A stretch of DNA of 64,000 bases from Sitta carolinensis (taxonomy: Eukaryota; Chordata; Aves; Passeriformes; Sittidae), in contig CM063283.1 in the NCBI GenBank assembly GCA_032173965.1, forward strand, positions 35,379,743-35,443,742, given 5' to 3'. Every line of letters starts with the position of its first letter. The stretch's first letter is position 1. This document shows positions 48,670 through 62,915 of the stretch, piece by piece. Below the pieces are notes generated by a model. That model saw only the letters and a program-made list of their open reading frames with translations, had not been told where the DNA came from and did not search any database. The position numbers were made by a program, and so were the translations under genes.

Positions 48670-51600
48670 AAACAAAAAAATCCAGCAGGTATTTTATTTC
48701 AGAAATCTAGTGATCACATGCCATACACTTTGGCCAAGAAACATAAGAACATCCACTGACTTTTATGAGAAAAGACTGACTCTCTGCACAAGTGTTAGAA
48801 GTTGTGCAGTTGACTCAGCTCACACAGAGTGTGCAAGGAGTTCTCAAATCACTTTGTTCAACACTGAAGAGGAATTTTTAACTTCAGAGGTGAAATTAAT
48901 TCCTTCTCAAGAAAAAAAAAAAGCACTTTAATGCACACAGTATTTTAGATAAATTGAGAGATAGCTATAATATCAGTACTTACATATGCTATGTAAAACT
49001 TCCCAAGTTTTGGTATTTAGAATTTGGAGCATAAGATTTTGCCGAATCTCTCTTTTTATCTCCCTACTGCTTTTTTTCTTTTTTAAAAACCTGTACATAT
49101 TTCAGTTGACCTTTGCACAAGGATTACATTAAATGTTTCTCCCCCTTCTACCCTTTTCCTTCCTTGTACCTCAAGAATCAACATACTTGAGCTCATCCTG
49201 TTGATTATCAGGATCATTATCTACATTAACTTCTCTTGCATTTAGTTTTAAAGATCCTTGACCTTCATTCCCCCACACAAATCTAGACCATATTGTATAA
49301 ATTTTGTAGATTAATTTGAAGAGAAGTCAAGATGGGGAATGTACAGTTTTGGTAACAATCTTTCCAAAACAAATAGTTGGTATATTGGGGAGTCACTGAA
49401 AAATAAGTATCAAAATAGACAATTAAGAGCAATTGTGTAAGTTTTTAGAAATATATTCAAACCCACAAAAACATGCAGCTCTAGCTTGCTCAAAAATAGT
49501 ACAAGGGCATTAAAACAAATAAAATATGTATAAAGTCTATTATTTGCTTCAGCTAAGCTGCAGCAACCACGTCAACTCAACAATTTTTTTTTCAAGATAT
49601 GACCAAAACTCTTTTTCTCTACTGCCTGATGCCTCTTTGCCACTACGTATTTCCAAAACCACTGTCCTTTTTACTCCAAACTCTCACACCTAACTGGAAT
49701 ATTTCAGCATGCCCACTTTCCACACATAGAAACCAGAGGTAATTTTTTAGAATAGCCCTCAGTACTGACCACATTAATTCCCACCAAGCCTTGAAGAGAC
49801 ATGTCTGTACCAACTCCAGGTATGGATATACAAGCCATTGTAAGGTAAGTTAAGGTAAAAAATTTTCCATCTACCAACTACTTCTAGCAACTGCTTATGT
49901 GCACTCTCTTACACTCAACCCCCAGGATTAACACAGTTGTTCAATTTGGATAAATCATTCAGAGGTAGTCCCTTGGGAAGAGCTAGGATCTGGCAGGTTA
50001 TACAACACTGCTTGCTCAGAAAGAGATATTTTTATAGCCTCTGTATACAGGAAAGAGGAAAAAAAACCACCCCAGCGACCTCCTTCATTCAATCTCTTCC
50101 CTTGGTCTATGCCCAGGGAAAGACCCAGTAAATGTAATCCTTTGTTATCTTTGTGTCAAGCAAACAGGCAATGATGCAGAAGTGCCTTGTGTATAAGCAA
50201 AACAGTTTACCACAGCTTATAACACTTGTAACGCAGCTTAAAAGCAAGGTTTACTCAATTCCTCAGGGTATGCAAAAAAAGGAAAAAAGCCCAGAGCTCA
50301 AGTCTATGCTGCAAAATTTATATCAGATATTTGGCAATAAATATATCCTATGATAAAGAAAAAAAGCTGACTGACAGTAATTTGTACTGGGTATTGCTGT
50401 GTTCACACTTGCGTTTACATCCCGTTTCACCAGTCCAAATAGGCATCTACTTAGCTGCTGTTGTTATAACACATATTCAGAAAACAATTCAGTACAGAGG
50501 TGACTCAGAGTTACCAGGAGAAGCTACAGATGCCCTATTCTTGGCCCATAAAGTGACCTAGGATTCAATCCACTCCACTCATCTCCTCAGGAAAGCCAAG
50601 ACCCATAAATGCCACGTATATGTATCAGGGTCAGTTATATCTTCTGGAGAAGAGGCAGACCCCCTGCATTTTGGGGACACATGGAATTTACAGCACCTGG
50701 GAGTCACTTCACTGATTTCCAATGGCTCATTTTTTCCTCTAAAGCAATTCCAATGTGGTGCTTGCCAAACTTGCACAGAAGGACAGAGAATAGGGGCAGT
50801 GTATATGCCAGACCCACTTTTCAATCTAAACTTTTGTTATATTATTTTTAAAAAAACGCTTTTTTGCTCTGCAATTCAAAGGGGGACTACTAAAAGAACA
50901 GCTTTTAGAAAAGAGTCATAGAGCTAGGCCTTTGAAAAAATTAGATTTTTTGATAGAGATACAGAGCAAAGATGAAGAAATGGAGGCACAAGGTAAGACC
51001 AGCTTAGTCCATGATAAAGATTTTGGAAACAAGATAAAGTGATGCTGCCTTTGTCCTTAAGTAGAAGTTAATCACAACTGCGCCATTTAGTTTACTCTCT
51101 ACACTTGGACTAAAAGGTTTTTAAAACTACTGGGTTTTCTCAGTATTATTCTGGCAAAATATTTCATGAGCACATAAGAACCACTGAAAAAAATTATAAC
51201 GCTTCCTTTTTGGAATTTTGCCGTATTTTCTCTATGTTTCTTTGTGTTACCCTAGCAACAGAGAGCACAACATCATCACTCATCACACAGAGCACAAGAG
51301 TATGAAATACAGACTGAACCTGACTTCTCTCTATTAAAGTCCATTCTGTATCAACTTAAGGTGATCAAATATGTCCAAAAGGAATGAGATATGCAGATAC
51401 AACTGAACTTTATTATTTCCCATGTTTTCTTTATCTGCCTGCCTTTGTAAAAACATATTTAGAGCCAGGAAAGAGCTCCCCAATTAATGCAAATTCAAGT
51501 ATTAATCTATGCAAGGTTAAAGGATAAAAATACTGAAATACTCCTAGAAGACATGGTGTGAAGCAGCAGGAAAATTTAAATCAAAAACGAGATGCGAAAA

Positions 51601-54600
51601 TCAAGGAGAATTCACCAAGTGTAGAACATTTAAAGAAAAAGGTGCACTTTTCCTCTAGAGAACACACAAGATCTAAGACAAGTATATATTATTTTCCACA
51701 TTTCCTGCAATTCTCACCTCCCATCCTCAGCTCTTAAAACATCCACAATTAAGGGAGCTCCTTAAAGATTCAGCTATTCTGGTTCAGGTTTTTTATGGCT
51801 TCAGATTTATTTCTATAACATTTGAAATAGTTAAATTCAATTTGTTGCTATCAGTAATACTGGATAAATATTACCTTTTTTTAATTAGCTTTTTTTGGGT
51901 GAAAAACAATTTTTCCACCCCAAAAGAAAACAGTGCTTTGAGGCTACTTGAAACAGCCAAGTCAGAGGGTATTTTTAAACATTTGCTCAAAACATTAAAG
52001 TTTTTGGGCCAGGTTTTTTTGCCAAGTTTTTAATGCTGGAAAAATGAATGCTTCTTTACTGTAAAGTGAGAGAATGGGTAAACGTCCAAATACTTGCTTT
52101 GCCAGAATGTTAGAAAACTTGTGTGGGAGGCAAAAAAAAAGAGGGGTGAGGGGAGGAGAAAAGTTAAGCTAGTCTGACCATATACCTCTGAAGTTGGAGA
52201 GTTTACATTCATTCTGACCATCCCAACCAACTGAAACTAAATGTTCTATTAGTCACTCAGGAGTTTCTGTTGTAAAGTTAGAGGAGTCTGAGAATAAAAA
52301 CCTGAAGAAAATTAATGAAATGGGAAAACAATTCTAGCCAGGGAACTATAGATGATCTCACACCACTCTTTCACCAGTACTCACAAAGTATGTAATTTGT
52401 CTCACAAAACTGATGACCGAGGGAAAAAAAGCCTTAATACACCAATTAAGACATCACCAAAATGCTCCAGCAAGCTATTACAACTAAGTCTGCTGGTAGG
52501 GAAGGAGCGGAACAAAATGATCAGATTCTGCTCCAAGTGAGGCCATGGCAATATTCCCAACATCTCTAATGAGGGCATGAGTAAATGCTAAATTAGGAAT
52601 CTTCCTTCTCATGAGAAAGAAGATACTAAATACATCAAGTCTTGGAAATTACAGTTAGCCATCTGTAGAATTTCACCAACTGCCCAGCCAGATGAAGCAC
52701 TGGAGAAAGTGGACTCCTTAAAACACACATGGTGGTTGTAACCTATCCTTCCCAGAAACCACAGAGCCAAAATAACACAAAAGCAATCCTCAGGCTCTTG
52801 ACAGGGTTATTCTACAAATTCTTTGTCCAAAAATCCTCATAATTTCTACATGAAAAATAGGCAGTCTTTTTCACCAAGGGAAGATTAACAAAAACTTTGA
52901 GACACTCATCTAGGAATCTAGAGCTTTTGAAAACTTAGGGTGTCTCAAAACCTCTGTGAAGCACAATCATTAGTGCATTTAATCATTGGAAAGATTATAA
53001 AACAAATGGCTAAACTGCATGGGACAGTATGCATTAACAACTGCTACATCCAGACCTGTTACCTTGGAATTGTCTATGGAAGTATCCCTTTTGATCTCAA
53101 GTGTTTGGCCCTATTTTATTCAGAAATCCCAACAGCAACAATGCTGTCACTATATTCATAGTTTTACAATTCAGTGTAGAATTGCAGAAGAATCACACAA
53201 AAAGTCATCTCAGTGGTCTCATCACCAGCGTACACCTTGCAACAGTGAGACTCAGAATAATTACTAAGTTCTCCCCTCTTTCTTTTCACCTCCAGGCTAA
53301 CAGAGCTACAAGAAGAAATTAACTCATCGTGGTGGAGGAATACCCAGTAGTATCCTCCAATGAGGAGAGGATACATCAATTTCTGCTGATGGCTTAGGGA
53401 TGGGTTGCAAAATTGCAGCAAAATCCAGCTATTCCTTGACAGGAAGGTAACCACTAGAAAGTACAGGAGAAAAGAGCGGGGTTAACATACTTTCACCCTT
53501 TGACCCACAGATAGTACACATGGATGATAAGCTTGAGCAATACCATCAAAGTTTTGTTGCCAGCCAGCAAACTGTTGACCACGTTACCCACACAACACTG
53601 AAAGTGTTTTGCAATAGGCTACCACTTTGTTACTGCATAAAGTTAGACAGGTGGAAAAGTAACTGGAATGTTCTTAATGTATTATGTTCTCTCCATTTCA
53701 GTATAGATGCAGTTAGTGGTTTACTTAACTTGCTATGGTAATATATTTTAAAAATGTATTTAATAGAAGTCCTTTTTGTAGGGTTTTTTTAGCAAGCGAA
53801 GGTACAAAGACATACAAGAGTCTTCATCAAGGGAATGCATCTATGGCAGAGTAGGACAGTACACAAGTTTCCTAAGATACTAAAAAAGTAGCTCATACTG
53901 CCGTGTAAGTTATGCGAACACCATCTTTATTAACGGAAATCAGTACTATCAAAAGCAGTTCACGATACAACAAACCAGCCATCTGTTGGACGCTGATTTA
54001 TTGAGAGACACTGATTCAGAACCGCTCCAATTGTCAGATATTTACTGCTCAAAGAGAAAGAAGATAAACATGAAGCCTCCTGCCACACTGCATTTAAAGC
54101 TCTTCCCTTAGAAAACAGCACATTGAATACATGTAAAAATATGTGCCTCAAGTTTTTTTCAGGTAGGGAAGAATCTGTGGAAGCTTCTGCTAGGGAAAGA
54201 AATCCAGAACTGTTGCATGAACTCCAGACAGAATGTCAAACACGTAATTACTTGAAATGTTATTAAAGGTAACATAGTTATTACTTAAGGCCCTGAAGGA
54301 AAAAGCCTGACACAGGATAGGTACTCAGGTGAGTATACTTGAACATTTTTTTGCATAATAAAGTTACCAACAAAAACTGTGCAATCCTTCAAAAAGGAAA
54401 GCCATGAGGAAAAGAAAAATAAATTAAAAGCACAGAGATATCATTCTTTGAAAATAGAAAAAAATGAACTCTCATCTCAAATGCACTCCCAAATTTCTTC
54501 TCCTTTTAAGCAGTGACATTAAAATTGATCAATGCTGATAGCATAGAAATCAACATATTGGATGTGAAGTAAGCAGGCCATTTAAAACACATAAATCCAC

Positions 54601-56249
54601 ATTTAAATGAAGTCTGTGCTGATTTTCAATTTGTAAAATCTCATGCACTCATTTTGAGTGTCATACCAATTCCCCTCAAAAATAAGTTCACTAACACATT
54701 CATGATTACAGAGCAGCTTACAGAAATAAAAACAGTTTTTAAATTTTACTTCCTTCACGAAGGCTTTTATTTTTGCTAATTTTAGCTTGCATAGAGGATC
54801 CTGTGTTTCATAGGTACAATCAACTAGCCAAATTTCTTTCACAAGTTGAAGACTGGCCAGTGAGCACCACCAGCAGTAATAAAACCTTAGTTAAAAGAAA
54901 AAGAAATTCCCTTTGAAAAATTAAGCATATAATTATCCAATGAACACAATATCATGGTATTTACTCTCTTAGGTAATTATTAATTTTATTTCAGGTACAA
55001 AGATCAGAATGGACTGAAACTTGCTGTATTTAAAGAGACAACTTTTTCTTCCTTCTCTAAAAGTCTTAAGTTGACCATCTATTCCCAGTTTGTTATATTC
55101 TTCTCTTTGTTCCTGTATCTTGCTGTGTTGACCATCACTTAAAAAAGCATAACACACTTTCAAATTCAGGCCAAAAACTAATCTCTGCTGTATCCTCTCC
55201 CACTAGGGAAAGTACAAGGCAATGTTTTCTAAGAACTACCCACTAATTATTTTTTTGTACATAAGGATTGGGGCATTACACACTTTAATAAGCAAATGCA
55301 TGGCACCTGTACAGCTACCTTTTGTAATACCATTAAAGACTAACCTTTCATAACTGTCATCTGCTCTCTACTTCAAAGCATGCACTCTTTGAAGCTGACC
55401 TGGTGTTGCTGTTTGTTTTGTGAGTTGCCTGGCAGAGACATCTGAGCAATAGAGAATGAAAACAGCAGCAAAGCATCTTTACTGGGTATCCCAAATTAGC
55501 TGAAGAGTTACAGAAGGCTATTCCAAATAACAGCAGCAGTAGCACACAGATTACCTACAAACTAGAAAGAACCAGAAACTAAGCAGATGCTACCTCCTCT
55601 TCATTTACAGTAAAAGCAGATAATGGACTTTTTTTGCAGGTGAAGCAAAAGAAAATAATCTCAATGCACTTGTTTTGAAAATGAAGGGAGTCTTCATAAT
55701 TTAAAATTGCTTTAACAAAGAAGTCACATTATCAAGAGTTGAAGTAACCTAAACTAATTCGCTGGAGTAGTCTCTCATGTGTGAAGGTCGGAAAAATCTC
55801 CAATGCTTAGTAGTTTTCTTCCAGTGTGTTCACTGCTGTTTACTTTAGCTTTTAAGGAGGACAGTCTCTCCTGAGTCTCTCCTGTGACTGCAGATGCACA
55901 AATAACAGTAACATGTTCCATTAAATGTTGAATGCCAAAACCTACATGCAATTAAACTTGACCAAACAGTTTCCAGGAGCATGAACATATTTGCTTTCCT
56001 GACAAAAATTCTGCAAACAAAAGCTCCTTCTATAAGTAATGTACATGTGCCTTTGGTACACGTCCATCAAAAAGATTCCTGCCCTGGGAGATGAAAGCAG
56101 GCTTCTTCTCTATCTCCCCCATCTGACTGATCAGACAGTAATGTAATTTTTAAGTGATGGGAACCACACAAACACATTCTTGGGCAACAGGTGACAAGAA
56201 GAAATCGCAAGCATTCACTTCTCCATCTCTCCTGAACTCTAATTAAGAT

Positions 56250-57150
56250 AGAACCATAGAATTGTTTGAGTTAGAAAAGACCTTTAAGATCATTGAGTCT
56301 GACCATTAACTGAGCATGTGTAAGTTCACCACTAAGTGAAGTCCCCAAGTGCCACATCTACAAGTCTTGTAAGTATCTCCAAGGATGGTGACTCTACCAC
56401 TGCCCTGGACAGCCTTGTTCCAATGCTTCACAAGTGTTTAATTGAAGAAAATTTTTCTAAACCACACAATTGGTTGGCCACTTGACACAATTTGAGGCCA
56501 TTTCTTCTTGTCTTGTCACTTGTTACTTCAGAGAAGAGGCTGACCCCCACCTGGCTATGCATTCCTTTCAGGGAGTTGTGGAGAACAATAAGGTCCTCTC
56601 CTCAACTTCCTTTCCTCCAGGCTGAACATGCCCAGCTCCCTCAGCTGCTCCTCATCAGACTTGTGCTTTGGAGCCTTTACCAGTTCCATTGCCCTTCTCT
56701 GGGCACACTCCAGCCCCTCAGTGTCTGTCTTGTAGTGTCTGTCTTCTTGTGTCCAGAACTGGACACATTTGAGGTGTGGCCTCACCAGTCTGAGTACAGG
56801 GGACGATCCCCGCCTGGTCCTGCTGGCCACACTCTTGCTGATATAGGCCAGGAAACCACTGGCCTTCTTGGCCACCTGAGCACATGCTGGCTCACGTTCA
56901 GCTGGCTGTCAACCAGCACCCCAAGGTCCTTTTCCGCTAGGCAGCTTTCCAGCCACTCTACCCCAAGCATTTAATGTTGAGACTCAAGAGCAGAACCTGG
57001 CGCTTCACCTCGTTGAACCTCATCCAACTGGCCACAGCCCATCCATCCAGCTTGTCCAGATCCCTCTGTAGAGCCTTCTGACCCTCCACAGATAAATGTT
57101 CCTGCCCAGACTGGTGTCATCTGCAAACCGACTGCGGGTGCAACTTCCCT
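56250..57150 (-). mobile_element. CR1 LINE fragment with reverse transcriptase C-terminus and 3' end
   Basis: The plus strand is antisense CR1 from the tail (gaaccatagaattgtttgag) through gatggtgactctaccactgc, ctccaggctgaacatgccca, the ggccttcttggccacctgag block and tccagatccctctgtagagc. On the minus strand an open stretch (56555-56875) reads AKKASGFLAYISKSVASRTR and RPHLKCVQFWTQED, the C-terminal reverse transcriptase region. It is 5'-truncated and interrupted by small indels. Confidence 0.96.
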
Positions 57151-60149
57151 TCCCCACCCTTGTCTGCCCTTCCACTGCTGCGCCCCATTGTATAAATACA
57201 CTTTCTGAGAACACCAAGTACCAGTCCTTCAGCCCGGCTTTTCTCCTGATAAAACTCACACTGTCCGTTAAAAAAAGGAATTTTAACAAGCAACGTCAGC
57301 CCACACCTGACACAGCACTGGCACAGGGCACCTGCCTTAGTCCTCCTATGCTGGCAGCCTTGTGCACACAGAGTAGCTGCTGGGCCACCCATTGCTCACA
57401 TGGCACCCAAGCAAGCAAAACTCAAGCACTCAGACTTGTGCGGTTCAGTGCCACCATTCCCTGGATTTGTAGATTTAAATCTTATCCTAGCAAGGAAAAA
57501 AACAATACTGAACAAAAAAATAGAACTAATTTACAAATGCAGTCACGTCATTTAGGTCACAATCACAATGCCAGACTGAGTACATTACCTGGATAACTAG
57601 GGAGTTCTGTATAGGTTATTTATCAAACTAGCTTGTTGAATACATTCACAAATTATTCAAGCTGTATTACAGAAAGTGGAATTAAACTAAGGACTTTGCT
57701 TACAGCTCTAAGAGGAACATGCTTCAGAAAGACAAAATGTTGATTATAAAAAGAAAATTATTCTTTTGCAAAAGATTCTGTTCCTCTTGAGGGAATAAAA
57801 ATATCACAATGAAATGGCAAATACTACTAAACCACAAGCACTAAGTGACTTTTATATGATTTCTCAACAGCAGGCAACATTCAATACCAGAGGTAAGCTC
57901 AGATTTCAAAGAATAAAATGTTCTGCACACAGAGAGAGAGGGTTTTGCAGGACAAGTGGAGTATCATTACGAATGCATCTTATTCCGTGCTTATTCAGCC
58001 TGTGTGGGTGTGACTTCTACCTAACCATCTGATGTGTGATTTTACAGTTACACTTCCCATGCCAAAATCGGTAACAAAACCTCTTAAATTAACTGATTTT
58101 TGAGAGCAAAAGCAGCTTTTAAGTAACGATGCTGAATATAGCATAGGCAAATATATGTACCATCTTATTTCAACAGACTTTCAGCCATTCTTATTCATTA
58201 TTCTTCTGAAGCTTTTCATGAAACTTCCAACAGCTTAATGGAAAACCATCATATCTTAAATTGCTAATAATTAATGATAACATGTTTTCCCTGTGACTGC
58301 ACAACCTGATCGTGTAGAGACATAGTCAGATACTGATCTGGAATAAGAGACCTACCATGATTTTATTCATCTTTTCAGATAGCCATGCATACAATGTTCC
58401 ACATTTGCTAAAGCTTAACAATGGCAAATTACTTGATTGATTCATCAAATCAAATTAATTGGTTCCATATGATTTCTGTTCAATTTTTTTCTTAGTTTTG
58501 CTTCTTGGAGTTTTCCATAGAGCTACAGAAGTTAAAAGCAACTTTCACTGTACGTAACCTTTCCAAAACCACATACAGGAACATCCACATGGGGCCAGAT
58601 CAAAAACTATATCTAGCCTAGGATCTCATCCTCCCATGTAATCCCCAGTGGTTGCCTAAGGAAGAGCAAAAATAGAGCAGGAAAGATGCTTCTCCCTCAT
58701 GGACTCTCTAAACTAGATGTGGTTTCCACATATAAGTAACTCTTAAAAGATTTCCCTCCTTTAAACTTCTCCACTATCCCTTGAATGCAAGTAAACTTTG
58801 ATCATCCACATCATCTGTTGGCAAGAAAGTCTACTTCCCCTTCATTGATTATTCATATTACATGGCATGCAGTGACCAGTTGAATCACTTGTCCACACCA
58901 GCTGCTAGTGGGTTTTTTGTTTATTTGTTTGTTTTAAGCTTGCAACTTTGTCCAGCTTTCCCCTTCATCCATCACCTCTCATTCTGGACTCTCAGTGTGC
59001 TTAACTAAGCCTGCAGGGGAAGATATTCCTACTTTTAGTCAGAGAGATGTCATGAGGATGAAGATATTTCAGCAAATCAGTTCTGTAGATTTGCTTTTGG
59101 GGAATTTGAGAAAGTGAGAAAAGGGAAAATGATTCAAGTCCAAAGCTTCGTATGGTATTATAACACCAGCACATGCCAGATTAACCACATCAACATAGTA
59201 CAGTGCAATTGTTTTTCCTATTCCTAATGCTTGTTTCAGGAGTAAGTTCGGGTCCTTTTCTTTTTTTTGCTTGGTCTGTTGTACTTCTGTTTGTTTGGGT
59301 TTTTTTTTCACGGGCACTGAACACTGCCTTCACAAAACTTCTGATCCTTTTATCTCAGGCCTGAGCAGTAACTATCTATGCCAGAACTCATCATTTCATA
59401 CACAAAACTGAAACTGTTCTGATTTTCTTGTTGTAAAAGAGCACAGTTTCGGAAAAAAAAATAACCCGAAAACTAATATTCAAAGCTGTTTACAAGAGTA
59501 GTTAACACTGGTATATTTGGACAGATTAGGATTAGTTTGTGGAATTGTACAGTAATTCTCTAACTGCACAGATCTGTGTTGAAAATGCATCACAGCTTCA
59601 GTCAAACCACACATAAATAAACTATGCCTTCTGTTAGCTCAGGCATTTTTAGCTGCTTTACCAAGTACATCCCTCACCCCAAAAATTATCACGGTTGAGG
59701 GCATTTTATAACATCGGGTCATAGAGTTAAAAAGAATACATGACTGCATCATAAATCTGACAAGCGTATTTCAGTGATTATTCTCAGGGAACAAGTGGCT
59801 GTCTGTAATTTAATAGCCTTTGCAAGAGCAGAATTATTTTGAACTTGGACTCCCTTTCCCCACCCCAGTTAAATATTTTATCATGTAATGCATTGGAATC
59901 CACGTCAGTTGATGCATATCTGTACATACTGTGTTCAAAGGTGTGTGCATGTTTACATTTGCAGGACATTTTTTCTGGAAGGGAAAGGAAAGAGGAAATA
60001 TCATCAGCATTAGTCAACCTTCTTACTCTAGTCCCAGAAACTAGCTGCAGCAGCTTTCAAAATTCTGCTTTCTGAGTCAGGTTCTGATACCACACTCCCT
60101 CCCTGGGCAGACAGAATCTTGGGGAAGGGATACATATGCTGGAGGGCAG

Positions 60150-60595
60150 GGCTGTCGAGAGGACTGGCTCTGCAGAAACCTCATATGACATTCTATAAGC
60201 ACAAAGTCCAAGTTCTGCCCCCTGGATGGACCTAATTCCTGCAACTGCAGAGTGGGGTGGGGAGCTGGGTCTGGCAGTCCTGCCAGGCTGAACCTCAGCC
60301 AGCAGCCAATTGCGGCAACACTGGCCAACAGCACCCAGGGCTGAATGAAATGCTGCACGGGTGTGCAAAATGGAGCATGGCCAGAAGGCTGACAGACCTC
60401 ATCATTCCCCCTTTCCTCAGCACCTATTATGCCACCTCTCTAATGCTGCTGTCTCCACTTTGGTGTCTCACAGTACAAGAAGGATATTGATAAACTGGAG
60501 CAAATTGAGGGGAGATCACCAGGATGTTCACGGCTGGAGATCCTGAGCTTGATCATCCAGATTGTTCAGTCTGAAGAAGAGTTCTCCAGTCGGGT
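60150..60595 (+). mobile_element. Degraded CR1 LINE fragment
   Basis: The plus strand has, in CR1 order, gcagaaacctcatatgacat, tgcccctggatgg-like words, then acagtacaagaaggatattg, and last ttgttcagtctgaagaagag. Matches are short and separated by diverged stretches, so the borders are approximate. Confidence 0.78.
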
Positions 60596-61619
60596 TCTCT
60601 TTTGTTTTTGTTGTTGGGGATTTTTTCCTTTTGTTTCTTAAAGACAACAGATCGATATCATTTAAAAGAAACATGCCTTTGTGTGGTTAAGTTTGGCTGC
60701 TATGTAGGGCTCTTTATTTCCAATTCTCCACCCCATCTTATCATCTAACCATGTGGTGAGACATTATTTTGTTTAATTGGTTTCAGTGACGACATGAAAA
60801 CACCCTGCAACCCTCTGGAAGTGCAGTTTATAGGAATATTTGAAATTGTTATTTTCATTGCCAATTGCATTCTGTAACATACACAGAAAAAAAATTAATT
60901 ATTTATGTCACTTTAAAGGATACAATAGCGCCTCTAATTAAGCAGTAATAATAATTAGAACTAAAATCTCTGAAAGCTCAGGAATAAAAATGGCCAAAAG
61001 TAGGGTTTTGCATGAAGTATGATCAAAAACTGTCAATACGCTGTTCAGCTTTACTTTCTCTATTTACAGAGTATGGTTAACTGGCAAATTCCTGTATCCA
61101 TGGAAAACTTCAACAAGTCAGCTTCCCCCACTATTTAAATATAGAAGTTCTTCCTGTTGAGTTGTCTGCAGAAAAACTAACTTAACTTCAGAAATTTAGC
61201 AGAAAAATACAATTTAGAATAATACAATAGTGAACTCGCATATGCGATTCTGTGTAATTGATGTTAACTAACAAAAGCTTATTCTTTTTCTAAGTCATTC
61301 AATTTCCAACATCACACACAAACACTTTTTTGTATGGAGGAAAAAAGAAGCACCACCAAAATATTTAGGCTCTCTCTTTACCTTCTTTTGTAAGGTACTC
61401 ACTGCTGCTCATCGAAAATGCTGTCTTCCCTCTCATGTCTTGTTTTATAAACTGCATTTAATCCTGGGAAGTCAGGGGATTAAAATGAATACAGGTATTT
61501 AAGATATACATGGCTCCCCATGGGAATCCTAAAATGCTAGAGACACTTGTGTTATCACAAACAAACATTGAAAAATGATTGTAAAGGCCTTCAGTAATAA
61601 TAGTTTTGTAGCCCTGCCT

Positions 61620-61647
61620 CCCCCCCCCCCAAAAAAAAAAAAAAAAG
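61620..61647. repeat. C run followed by A run
   Basis: About 11 C bases are followed directly by about 16 A bases. Runs like this are prone to sequencing and replication slippage. Confidence 0.9.
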
Positions 61648-62776
61648 TTATCCCAGAGATACTTTTGAAATGTAACAGGATCAAAACTGAGGACTTTGAA
61701 CAAACCAACACAATTCAGCAGAAAGCCACTGTAGTTTCCTTCAGGGAATCATTCACTTCTGTAGCAAAACTACTTGAATTCCAGTATCATTCCATGGATC
61801 TGTATCATTAGAGATACTTGCATTGCTTTCAAAACAACTAACACATGCTAAAAGTATTCTTACTCCAAATTGTTCAAACTCCTCCTGTAAATGTGTAGGT
61901 ACAAGTACAGAACTCCAGAGTTCTTCATTCTTATAGCAGAAGCGTCTTCACAAAATCGGTAAATGATAAAAGCAAACACTACCGAATATATAACCTCATA
62001 AAGGAAGTGTAAATTATTAACTGTTAAATTACTCAACAGCAAAAATGATCTACCTCAAATATTATTCATAATGAGCAGAAAATAAAGCAGACAGATTAAA
62101 CAGCACCACACCCAACACTTCATAGACTTTACACTGAGGAATTGGAGGTAAAGTTCTAGCAGGTATGGTCCAAAGTCTGGAACATACTTGATTGCCTACA
62201 ACGTTTTTACTGGAATGACTTAAAGTTTGTGCAGATTAGTGAAATGAGCACAAATATTTTACACTTAAGCACATCAGTTTCATAATACTGAAAAAACACC
62301 TAATTTTTTCTTTATCTCTGCATAATTGTCCTAAGTACTAAAAAAAGTAAAATATGTGAAATGACTGATCTTGAAATTAGTTATATCATAAAAAATAAAT
62401 ACAGCAATTTCAATATGTAGAATATAGCTATACCCAGGAAGCATAAACATTTCTTTGACAATGCCCATAGCAAAAAGAGAATTTACACACTTAAAAAGTT
62501 GTAGAAACATTCCTAGAGTTAATCTGAAGTGAGGGTGCTGCACTTTTCCATTTCAAGGGAACTGTCACTAGGAAACATAGTTACCACAATAAAGGCCTAA
62601 TACAACCATATATGTAAAAAATGTTATTTCCCTGAATATAAATGGGGAAAAAGCCACATACATTGTCATAATTAAATTTTGGTTAAAGGATTTGCATTTC
62701 AATCTTCAAGACTCACAAAAAGCTGTCTCTTATTTGTTTCACCTCAGCTTGAATTCAAAGATAGTTTCTAAGATGC

Positions 62777-62915
62777 TTAAGCCTTTGGGATGATGGACTC
62801 TTCAGTCACATAGGCATAAGCAAGAGCATTTAAGTAGGTACAAGCTTTTGTCCAATGATTCTCATACTTCATGCACTGAAGCACTTGGCTTTCATCCATC
62901 TCACAACTTTCTATT
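62777..62915 (-). other. Orphan terminal-exon-like segment
   Basis: An acceptor (AATTTTGTGTAG) opens a 139-bp segment whose minus strand reads IESCEMDESQVLQCMKYENH, then WTKACTYLNALAYAYVTEES and IIPKA before a TAA. It would start in phase 2. The composition, two spaced cysteines and normal codons look coding, but I do not recognise the protein and it does not fit LMO7. It may be an exon of an overlapping gene, an alternative exon or chance. Confidence 0.35.

Noticed and set aside
48547..48759. Plus-strand frame through the poly-A tract, possibly a retrogene tail
   Set aside because: The tract translates as a lysine run and no gene body is recognisable upstream, so neither a CDS nor a processed pseudogene is supported.
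56555..57392. Several overlapping open frames on both strands of 80-166 codons
   Set aside because: They fall in or beside the CR1 LINE at 56250-57150 and are explained by its reverse transcriptase remnant and antisense shadows, not by host genes.
59784..59990. Minus-strand segment with a pyrimidine-rich acceptor and the frame EKMSCKCKHAHTFEHSMYRY
   Set aside because: The acceptor is good but the peptide is not recognisable, phases cannot be tied to any partner exon, and the frame length is not unusual.
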